64,000 nucleotides of DNA from Ryuthela nishihirai (taxonomy: Eukaryota; Arthropoda; Arachnida; Araneae; Heptathelidae), in assembly GCA_038380435.1 (NCBI GenBank), contig JAWZYU010000007.1:23415001-23479000 (forward strand), in the 5' to 3' direction. The notes under the pieces are model-generated. The model saw nothing but the letters and a program-made list of their open reading frames with translations, made no database searches and was not told the DNA's origin. Positions 33,581 through 45,500 of the stretch are shown one piece after another (positions within the stretch are counted from its first letter, which is position 1; every line of letters starts with the position of its first letter). The position numbers and the translations under genes are program-made.

Positions 33581-36500
33581 GTGAGTATAATTTTTACTTA
33601 TTTCAAATTTATTTTAAATTCTTTAATTACTTTAATCCTGTTGCTGCAACATTAGACTATAGTTAACTGTCCATTCATTAGTGCAGAATTTCACATTAGT
33701 TTCACATCAAAGAATACTCTCCACTTACTGCATAATTCGACTTTATTTCGTGAACTATAAAAATACATTCTTTTGTGTCTATGTGATGCTGCCACTTAGT
33801 GTGAAGAATGTACCCAATTGCTGTTCAAAGTTTCTGTGTGACCATGATGTTTAGAATTGTATCATTTCCCAATTTGAAGCAGTTAAGAGGTTGTAATAAA
33901 GTGTTTGGTAAATGTAACTTTCTGTATTTGATGCATTTGTTAGCATTTTATTGATTTCTTTATGCATATACATATATAATAATCTAATTTCATAATGAGT
34001 TCAAGAAAGAAAAGGACAATCGATGAACTAACTGAATTATTTATTGTTCCATGATTCTCAATCTGAACAGAGTGAAATGAAGATAAAGAGGAGAGTGAAA
34101 TAGATGTGTATAAAGACAGTATTACCATTGAAAGTAGAGGAATTAATGTTTGACTATGAAAGCAAATGGGTTTAGAATCTGGGATGTCACCATTTGAATG
34201 ATTTTCTAAAATTTTTTCCGTAGAAATATATGACACAGTGGTGGAAGAAAAAGGTAATTCTGTAGTGTTATGTCTTGACTGCTCTGTACAATTTGCCTAA
34301 ATCAGGGTATTGAAAGTGGAACGAAGTTACAGCACATGTGATCAGAGCTCTAGTTACTGTAGAAACAGGAATGGAACTGTGCCACAAGCAAACATTATAG
34401 CTGCACTTCCAAGACATGATTTAGATAACACAAACTCCTGGCTTCTAAAAAAATATATTTTTTAAAGGTTAGTATCAACTTCTTTGATTCTGCACTTTAG
34501 TAATATGGTTGAGCTGCCCAATAAAGATAAAGAAAATTATGTTCCATTTTACATTATATAATGATTTGGCCAAGGATACATATATTAATGTTTTTGGATA
34601 TGGTCAATGTCAGTAATAGTCAATAATTTATACAGCTAAAGTCCAATAATGCTCATAAACATTATAAAACAATTGTAAAACTAGTTTCAAATTTTACCTT
34701 TAAATAGCATTTTTTGAGAAAGCAGTGAAAAAAAAATAGTGCAGCAAAAGGGTTAAAGATATAAATTATAAAGTTCAGCATTTTCTTTTTATCTTTATGC
34801 CTGCATCTTACAGCAATTTTTTTTTCCCTTTTACAGCTGAGAGTTTTCAAGCTTGCCAAGTCTTGGCCAACATTAAATTTGCTCATATCCATCATGGGTA
34901 AAACTGTAGGAGCTTTAGGAAATTTAACATTTGTTTTAGGAATCATCATTTTCATTTTTGCTGTAATGGGAATGCAACTATTTGGTCAGGACTATTTGAA
35001 AAATAAACATTTGTAAGTTTCATTTACTATTAATAAAACAATGTCTATTTTATGACTTATCTATGAGTAAAATAAAATTATTTTAAATATCAAATTCCAA
35101 TTTTTACAGTATCTAAAATGTGAATAATGAACTACAAGTAAAATTATTTCTTTACAAGATAACTACAGTTCACATATATTATCATTAGAAATTCTACTAT
35201 AAATTTGATCAACATATAAACAATCCAAACTGTCCAATTTCCTTCCTTATAATATTCTCCCAGTTGAAAATTTATATTTTTATACCATAATTATTCAAAA
35301 TTATTATTTGTGTGGCCATAAACATTTGACTGATCATAATAGTAGTACATACAAAAACAGAATATTTACTACAAAATACCCAATTTCAGAAACTTTTGGT
35401 TACTAGTTTTGTAGATTTTAAAAAGGCTTTTGACTCTGTTGATCGTCATAATTTGTGGTTGATTGTATGATCATATGGCATACCAGACAAGTTAGTTAGC
35501 ATAATGAAAGCTCTTTATAATAATAACACCGAATTATGTGTGAGAGTTGGTAAGGCTTGTAGGTAGATTGATTTAGCATTACTAGTGGTTAGACAAGGGT
35601 GCATTTTGCTTCCTTTTCTCTTTAGTTTGGTTATTAATTATGTTCGTGGCCGAGTGGTTAGCACGCTTGGCTACTGATCTAAGGGACCTGGGTTCGAGCC
35701 CCGGATTAGGCATGGATGTGTGTGTCGTTTTTCTGCTGAGGTCCTGCCATCCTCTCAGATCTCCTACTGTGGCATATAAACTGACAGGCTCCTGTCAAAC
35801 CTCTGTGGCAAGCAGCTGCTTGAGGGGGTATTTTTTTTTATGTGGAATTCTCTGCAAGGGAAACTTTTTAGCCTTAAGTGGTCTAGAGATTTGAAAATTT
35901 CTGATTTAGATTATGTTGATGATTTAGCCCTTTTGATAAATGATGCTGATGAGATAAACTCTTTCATTAGAGCTGCTGATGAGACTAGCAGAGTTGTTTG
36001 ATGATTGAGAGAAAATTAAAAGTAATTAAAATTCAGGTGGGTTGTGGCTCAGTTAATCTCAATGGCTGCATCCTCAATCAAGTGTCTTAATTCTTTCATT
36101 ATCTTGGGAGCTATGTAACAGATACTGGTGATGTGTGGCATGAGATAAGCAGAAGAACAGGGATAGCTGCTGCGACTTTTAAGAATCTTATGGAGAGTAT
36201 GGAATAATAAGTGTATACACCAAAGATTAAAATTAGGCTATACAATAGTTTGGCCCTCTCTAAACTTAGCTGTGGTAGTGAAACATTGACACTTTGCAAA
36301 CGAGATAACAAGAAACTTGATAGCTTTGATTCTAGATGATTACACAGTATCTTGGGCATTAGGTGGTTTAATGTTGTAAACAATGATGAGGTTAGGCAAA
36401 GGAGTCAGTAACCTCCCTTGAGCAGTATATTGTGCAGTAAGAAACTGTGTTTCGCCATGTTGCCTGTATGCATAATTATAGAATAGCAAATAGGTTATGC

Positions 36501-39500
36501 ACAGTGCGACTAAAAACCTCAGAAAGACAGAGAGACCTAGAATGCAGTGAAAAGAAAATGTAAAACAGGACATCATTAGAATTAGTCTAGAGTGGCCAGA
36601 TGCAGCAGATGTAGTTCAGGACAGATGTGTTTGGAGAACTAAATTGGAGAACTAAATTGTGCTCTCTGTTTGGACCTCCATAAACCATGGCTGCATAAGG
36701 ATTCTGTATGTACACTGGTAGAAATTAAAAAAAGAACAACATTAACAATTGAAGCATAATCTATGATATTTTTAGTAGAAGTTTATTATACCACACTTAT
36801 TTAGTAGAAACAACTTGTTGAGAAAGGGCAATGATCACACATGTGAAGTGATTCAATGTTTATTTTACCTTTTAATGAGTATTACATTTTACAGAAGGCA
36901 CATTTTAATAAGGTGTTGAACCTCTTCAAGCAGCAACAGAAGCTTAAAACCTAGCATGCAATCGGTCGTACAAATGCTGGATTACATGCTGGGGGATACC
37001 AATTAATGCACTTTCAACTTAGACACATAATTTAGCAATGGTTGTTGCCTGCCACGATCCACAGGAGAGTTTTTGTCTGATCCAGTCTCTGACATGCTCA
37101 ATTACGGACAAGTCCGGAGAGCATGCTGGCCAAGGGATTTGGTGCACTGCCTGAAGAGCATGTTGAGTTGCCCGGGCGGAGTGTGGGAAGGCATTATCCT
37201 GCTGGAATAATGCATTTGGGATTACACTCAAATATGGCAGGACGACCAGCTGTACGATGTCACTGACATATGTATTTCTATTCAGTGTACCCTGTACAAA
37301 CACCAGACACATATGAGAATGATAGCTAATTGTTCCCCATACCATGATGCCCAGTGTGGCCCTGTGTTGCTAGCAGATGCACGATGGAAGAAGCCTCTCA
37401 TCTTGTTGTCTTTGGATGCATAAACGACCATCAGATGCTACTAAGCAGAATCGGCTTTCATCACCGAAGACCACAGACTGCCATTCTTCCTTCCAATGAA
37501 TTCATTCTTGACACCACTGCAAACGTGCTCGACAGTAACGAGGTGACAGAGGTAACCATGCCAGCGGCACACATGCCTGTAGTCCTACTTGTAAAAAATG
37601 ATTGCATATCATTCTTGTGCCGTCCCATGGCCGAGTGGTTAGCGCGCTTGGCTACTGACCTAAGGGACCTGGGTTCGAGCCCCGGTAAGGCATGGATGTA
37701 TGTGTCGTTTTTCTGCTGAGGTCTTGCCATCCTCTCAGACCTTCTACCGTGGCATATAAACTGACAGGCTCCTGTCAGACCTCTGTGGCAAGCAGCTGCT
37801 TGAGGGGGTATATATTTATTTATTTATCATTCTTGTAAACATCCTTGGTACAATAGAGGATCGAATTTGTGATGCCATAGCCATTCACTCTGCCACCACT
37901 GCCCTCCTGATAGGCCAATCCTCTCATGAGTCCGTAACTCTGTTGCCCAGAACCCATGTCTGTGAGTGCGAATGCTCTTCTGACCATCGACGCCACCATC
38001 ATACCACTGCCAATACCTCTCACCCAATGCGATGTGCAATTTGCCAAAAAGACCAACCTGCTTCCTGAAGACCCACAATACAACCTTGCTTAAACTCTGC
38101 TAACTGAACAAATGTTGTGCACCTGCGTCGTCCAGACATGGTAGCTTCTTCAACGAGCACTGAACAACATGACACAAGACGAATAACTTCTTTTTTCATG
38201 CCCTAGTCCTTGAACACGTACTGCGTACATTAGCATGTTGTCCTCAGTGATGTCATTATATCACCCAATGACTTTCAATCTTGGATCACGGTTTCTGCTG
38301 CCCTTAACTATTAACATATTATATGACTTTCCTAAAAGAATTCCTTCTGAATGTTCATTTTTCAATTTCTGTCAGTGTATGTATGCAGGACCAGATCTCG
38401 GAGATGGGCAGGGGGTCATGCCTCTCCCCCCTTCAGAATGCTAATAACTTCAGAATGCTAATAAGGGTAATAGAGACAAAAAAGAATTAAACATTAAACT
38501 TATTTATATTTCATGCATTTTTCAAGAAATTTTTTAAAGACCTGTAAAATGGAGGCAATGTTATATTGCATTGGAAATCCAATCTCTTACCTCGCCAGGG
38601 CGGGGGTGGCTCAGTCGGTAGCGTTCCAGGCTTGTAATCTGTAGTTCCCAGGTTCGAGTCCCAGCTGGGTCAGCATTGAGATTTATCTCCGCAAAATTCC
38701 CCACCCTGCCCACGGTCAGTAGGGGACACCGATGGGCTTGGAAAGGCCACCGTCCGTCGGATGGGATGTTAAGCCGTGGCCCCGTGTGCAGGAGAGCCAT
38801 ACCCTGTGCACATTAAAGAACACGCTGGATGGCCTTGACGGGAGGCTACCATCTGTCTCCCAACAGCTGTTCCAGTGGGTCCCCTCCCCCAACCTTCTCT
38901 GAGCCTTAGGGGTCCATGTGACCTGGCCATTTAGCCCATGGTGTGCAAAAAAGTGCCACTCAGAGGTAAAACAACCCAACTCTTACCTCGCCCTCCCCCT
39001 CACATTTTTTCTGCTTGATTGTGTTTGCCATCCCCTCATGATTTTCTTCTACATCTGGGCCTGTATATACGTATGTTCCCAAGAGCTAGCTCATTTTTCT
39101 GCTAATACATAATTAAGTTCCTATGCAGTCCATCAGATGAAACTCAAATATATTTATAAATATCCCATATGTTAGTTTATACTTGTATAAATAATTCAAC
39201 CAATCATTGTCTCTGTTGCAATAAAGTGAATTATGTATTGTAACTTGAAAATCTACAATTTGTAAAAAATTAATTTCCATTCTTATGTCCAATCATTATG
39301 ATAACACAATAGATTCTGAGGTTAATGTCACATTCATTTTAATGTTATTCCTCAAACACCCCATCAAAATTCCAATACTACTAATTTGTGTTTATATTTC
39401 ATGACTCAGTGACAAAATTGGAAAGTATTCACATATGCATCTCTATCATACATAGTACTCAGTCAGTGTCAGTTCAATCTCTTAGTCGGGAAGAATGTTA

Positions 39501-42500
39501 TGAACTAATATATTTGTGTTTTTACTTTACACTAGCAGAATCTCCATTCTCCACCCAAGTGATAGAGGGCACAGAGAGCTGAAATCATTTTATAGAAAAA
39601 TTATGTGAATAATAGTGATAGTTTTTAATTAATTTTATTTACTTTTTTCATTACATTAGTATAAAAAGAAATGGTTTTAGACTTTAGCTCAAGTTCTATT
39701 ATGGGCAGACTTGATTTCAATACAATGTGGATTGGATTAGGGGATATATATATATACAGGTAATGCCTTTTTTCTTCTTTATTCTTTGTTAAACAGTAAT
39801 CCATGTTCATTTACAAAACCTGAAAATCTGAAATAGAAAGTTACTAAAAACTAAAATTTATAAGAAAATTATATATTTAAGAAAAATTATACACACACAA
39901 ATATAAAAATAATAACATAAAAAGGGGCATTACTTTGGACCACTCTGTATATATATATATAAATATTACAAAGATATATGTAGAGTTTATAAGAGCAGGT
40001 GCTAAAATAGGAAACTTTTAAGGAACAAAAAATGCTGAAAAATATAAATATGACAAGACGTTTCTGAACTTGTTTCAATTTATAACATTGTTACCTATAG
40101 GAAAGTATCTTCATTTAATACTATTTCACTTAACATTACATTTTTCAAGAACAAATTAATGATGCTAATTAAGAATGTGCTGTATACTGCTATAAATTGC
40201 ATTTTAATTGAAATTCATTCACTCAATATCTGGCAAAATATGTCTTCTGTACATGTTACAAATACTACAAGTTTAGAATAATTAATGTCTCTTTTTACGT
40301 TCAGATTCTTTGATGGTGAAATCCCAAGGTGGCATTTTAGAGATTTTATGCATTCATTTATGATTGTGTTCCGTGTTCTTTGTGGAGAATGGATTGAATC
40401 AATGTGGGATTGTATGTTAGTTTCTGGATGGCCATGTGTCCCATTCTTCCTAGCTACTGTTGTAATTGGAAATTTAGTGGTAAGTATAAAGAAAACATAT
40501 ATATTTTTAATAAATAATTATATGCTTCATAACAGATTAAAAACATCAAGTGCAAAAGAGTTAAGAACAAGAGAATATAAAGATGTCCCTTAAATTTATA
40601 CTGAATGGGAAAAAACCTGCTTAAATAATGACCTCATACAGGTAAGTAAATGGTTTGTTCAAAACTAACATTGCAAACACGACATTTACAGAAAAACACT
40701 AGTTTCACATAAGTGGCATATGAATATGACTGATTTTGTACTAATTATAAGTAGATGCAACTTCTCCGTTAAGATTGTATCTGATCATTACATATAAAAG
40801 TTACTTACAGCTAAGCCTTGAACATTGAGGCTCTGAAACACACTGAAACTGCCAAAGCTTACCATAATAGTTACTTTATCATTATAACAAAAGTGGTTTG
40901 CTTAAAACTGAGGTTGATTAAAACATTTTAAACTGGTTATACTTGAAAAAACAGTGCTCTTCTCAATAAAGTAAAGAGTGACTGTAGTTTATTTTTTTAT
41001 AGAAAAGAGTACTTCTAATATAAATGAAATAAATAAAAAGCAGCCAATTACCAATAGGCAAGTGATAACTTTTGAAGTTTTAAGATGCTTGTGAAACAAA
41101 AGTGTTTTTCAATAATGATTCTTTTTCTAATAATAATTTCCAATTTTAAATACTTAATTATTTGGAAAAAATTATTACCGACAGTGTAGGATTCGAATCT
41201 GCGACTCTCTGGATACATGTGCCAGAGCACTCTACCAGCTAAACCAATTTTTACATTGGATTTTTCATCGGACAATAATTTGCTTCCAGAATGTGGCCTT
41301 TATATCTTTCACTGAATGTGGTGGATCTATAATCCACCACATTCAGTGAGATGTTAAATGAGGAAGTCATTCCTGCTTAAGCATTATTGATGAAAAATCA
41401 ATTCAGAGTAAATATACAGATTACCTGTAGATACACAATTCAATAACTAATTATTTGGAAAAAAATATTGCTAATTTATTCAAATTATTATTTCAAAAAA
41501 AATTTCCAAATAATTATTATTGAATTGTGCATCTACAGGTAATCCGTATATTAACTATGGATAGATTTAAATACTTGTTTACATTGACCTTTGTGAAGAA
41601 ACTTTTTTTTACACACATTGGGGTAAATGGCCAAATCACAAGGGCCCTGAGGGCTCAAAGTATGCTGTAGAAGGGAATATGCTGGGACAGTTGTTTGGTG
41701 ACAGACGGAAGCCTCCATTCAAGGCAATTCAGTATGTTCTTTAACATGCACAAAGTATGGCTCTTCTGCACAAGCCACAGCTTGTTCCATGCAAATTACA
41801 AAACATTATTGTTCCATTCAATGAATGGTGGCCTTTCAAAGCACAATAGACCTTTTCACACAAAGAGCAAAACAAGAGTTTATTATTATTAATTTCTATG
41901 TGCATTTTGGTTAAAAAACAAAACACTTGTCGTTTTAAGTTTTTTTTAGCCTTCACCAAAAAACTTCCAAGTAGCCTTATAACCCCCCCCCCCCCCTCCA
42001 AAAAAATGAACAGTGGACTACTGAAATGACTAAACATACAGTTCACTTCTTTTATGTGAAAGCCTGTTACATAATGGTTTAACTGATGGATAATCAGCAA
42101 GGTGTCTGTGAGTCTCCTGTATTGTCTACTTAGTAGTCTACTACTAAATCTGATTAAATTTATATTCCTTTTAATGTTTTTCATAAAAACACACAGACGA
42201 AATCAGAATTTTAACATTTTAAATTCATTTGGTGAGAACATTTTCAAAAGAAATATGTTTTATGGGAAAACAAAATTTTTGCTGTATTTAAAAGCAGGTT
42301 TTACTAGAATATCTTTTAATTGAAGCCCTGAACACATTACAGCATCTGTTGAGAGTTTTTAAGGCACCATAAGCTCTTTAGATGTTTATTATTTCATTTG
42401 TATTTAAATGTTTCTGGTGAAGGTCATTATTCTAGTTCAAGTTCTACATTTTTCATTCACTACTTCTTTAACCTGGCAGACAATTATAATTCTCTTGTTA

Positions 42501-45500
42501 AAAATATTTTGTTTTTCTAGCATATGATAAAGTACAGTTTATTTAAATGTACAATTATAATCACTAGTACACATACATAAATTATAAAAGTCATGCATAA
42601 ATGTATTTGAAGATACACATAGTAATATCATATGCAAAATAATAATGTGGAATTTCTAAGGAGGAATAAAAATGAAATGCATTTACTTTGAGTTGAGAGT
42701 TTATTGTTATTAGGTAAAAAGTTTAAATATCCACTAATGTATAGTTTCAATTAAAAAATTTTATTTTTAAATATTGATATACATTGGCTAAATACACATA
42801 TTGGCTAAATACACATAGTTCGTCTTATAAATCTTATAATTTTCTGTATCCTACATATAGGGAAGTTTAAAAAAAATTATAGCCATCTATTAAGTTATAA
42901 AATTCTGCTATTTCCATAATAGTTCTAAACTCATAGAAAACTGATAATGAACTGTTTATAGTAGATAATTACAAAAATTGCAATTTATTACAAAAATTTG
43001 TTTAATGAAATAATCTGAAACAATTTTGCTTTTAGGTGCTAAACCTTTTTCTTGCTCTCCTGCTGTCTTCATTTGGTGCCTCCAATTTATCGCAAGCTCC
43101 TACTATAGATGATAGTAAAGGAATACCTGAAGCATTCAATCGGATTTCTAGGGCTATTGACTGGGTTAAAGGAAAACTATTGAATCTTCTGAAGGTAGTT
43201 ATTATTTTTCAGTTAATATGAGTTTATTTTTCATATTTATGTGAGTAATAGAAAATTGGCAAATACATTGAGTCCCAATCTGTAATAGATATTAAAAGTA
43301 TCAAATGTTAGGATGAAAATGTCTGTAATATTCATTTAAGTAAATAAACAAGACTTTATTTCTTGCAAAAAAATTTATAATTTTATTAAATTTTTAACTT
43401 TTTATGGTCCTATGGCTCACTGGATGTACCATTTCAGTTTTCTTTCTTTCTAACTAGCATCTCCCCGCCCTGCCCACGGTCAGCAGGGGACACCGATGGG
43501 CTTGGAAAGGCCGCCGTCCGTCGGATGGGACGTTAAGCCGTGGTCCCGTGTGCAGGAGAGCCATACCCTGTGCACGTTAAAGAACACGCTGGATGGCCTT
43601 GACGGGAGGCTACCATCTGTCTCCCAACAGCTGTTCCAGTGGGTCCCCTCCCCCAACCTTCTCTGAGCCTTCGGGGTCCTTGTAGCCTGGCCATTTAGCC
43701 CATGGTGTGCAAAAAAGTGCCGCTCAGAGGTAAAACAACCCAACCCAACTTCTAACTAGCATCAACATTTCCACTCTAAAAAAAAGGTTGAGTTAATGTA
43801 ACATTATTGAAAAGATACATGATTCATCCTGAAAAATAAATATTAAAGAACTTTTTGCATCAGCAGTTTTGAAAGCAAGAATTCGATCAAACATTGCAAT
43901 AAATATGCTGAATAACTGGACCAGAGAGAATTAAATTTAAAAAAACAAATTTAGAACTATTAGCTTTTGCTTTCATGAAACTTTCACTGATTACAGATTT
44001 TTCTGAAAAGAACAAGTTAGAAGTTATTATGCAGTGTTTTGTTTTCTAATAAAAATTTTTAATAATACATTTGTCTTCATTACAAAACAACAATGGGAGC
44101 AGAACTAATATTATTTGGAACCTATTTGATATGCTCAGTCCACCTTGCAATGACAGAATTCTTACCTTCAATAACCTTGCCACCTTTATCCATGAACTTA
44201 TTATTATTATGTTTCTTCACACAAAATATTTATTATATGGTACAATTTTCTGGTGTTTTGCACAGTACCAAAAAAACTAAGGTGGAGAAAGCAAGGCCCC
44301 AAAATTCTAAGAGTGCAATGATGTATTTTAGAATGACCTTTTTTGTAATTTAAGAATTTCTACAAGATTTTTATTTATTACAGTTTATAATATGTGTTAC
44401 TTAGATTCTAGTGTAATTTATATAGATCAATAATATTTTCATACAGAAGTTTGAAAATGTACTATTTTTGTTCAACATTTTTGTTTGTCATTTTTTATTT
44501 CAAACTAATATTTGTGATTTTCTTTTTGAGTTTTATTTTTCATTATAAAGGTAAATATTTTATGTATATTATATGGTTCATGGTTACATTGTTTTTGAGG
44601 TAAATGTATATACCATTGTAGAATTTTATTAGTCTATAAATCCAAATGATTGACAGTGGGGAGAGGAGTGGTATTCAGAATTTTTTCCCTGGGTGAGAGA
44701 ATACCTAGTTCTAACACAGTTTTGATATTTAACTGCTTCCTCTACTTCTTATTCAGTCTATCATACAAAAATTATTTTCATTCTTCAAATGATTGTTTAA
44801 TGCCAATATTTTAAAAGTATTTTTATTAATCACATGATTCCATATCTAATATAAAAGCAAAAACAATAGCAGTCATTTGATACAGGGATCTAACGGCAGC
44901 TATCAATATAATACACCATAGCAAAAAATATATGAGCAAGGCAGGACCTTAGATGAAAGACAACATACATTAGAAAGACAATATTCATGCATTTTCCAAA
45001 ATTTATACTCGAGTCTTTCTTATCAAGTTGAGCAAAGAAATCTGAGTTTAATCCTAAATAAGGTCCTAATGGCCAAGTTGTCCCAAGCATGTAAACAGCT
45101 TGGTCACTAGGACAGTTTTCTATAACAGTGCCTATTAAGACTAGAAGGATGTTGATTCAGGTTGTCTTTCTTTCCTTTCCATTAGAAATATGATGGTAAA
45201 AGTCACCATTCCTTTCCATCTATTTAGAACTGTAAGTGTTCCTACTACTTCATTAAATTGGACTTTGCTGAATTGTCTACATCTTGGCTCATTAGTGCAC
45301 TTCTAATAACAAAAAACTTTTACACCGTACATCAATCTATACCAGTATTTTAAGGTGATTTTATTCTCGAATCAGTTAAAATATTTTATCTGAAAAATAA
45401 TTCAAACAGATTAAAATGAAAGCAATAACCATTAAATTAAATTTTACTAAAGTGTATAAGTAGGGTGATTAGATTTGAAGAAGATAATCCAGAGACTTTT

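Larger units (their letters stand above)
36713..38377 (-). mobile_element. Tc1-type DNA transposon, copy 1, with SINE-B insertion
   Basis: TA-flanked ends CACTGGTAGAAATTAAAAAA and its partner TTTTTCAATTTCTGTCAGTG. Without the SINE-B (37619-37824) and its duplicated 12 bp it is about 1447 bp, homologous along its length to the copy at 53233. Confidence 0.92.

Noticed and set aside
33941..34236. Minus-strand open frame of 98 codons inside intron 1
   Set aside because: It lies in the piggyBac-type element and is antisense to its worn transposase start.
41176..41250. Candidate tRNA gene on the minus strand
   Set aside because: Part of the D-arm is missing and the acceptor ends do not pair.
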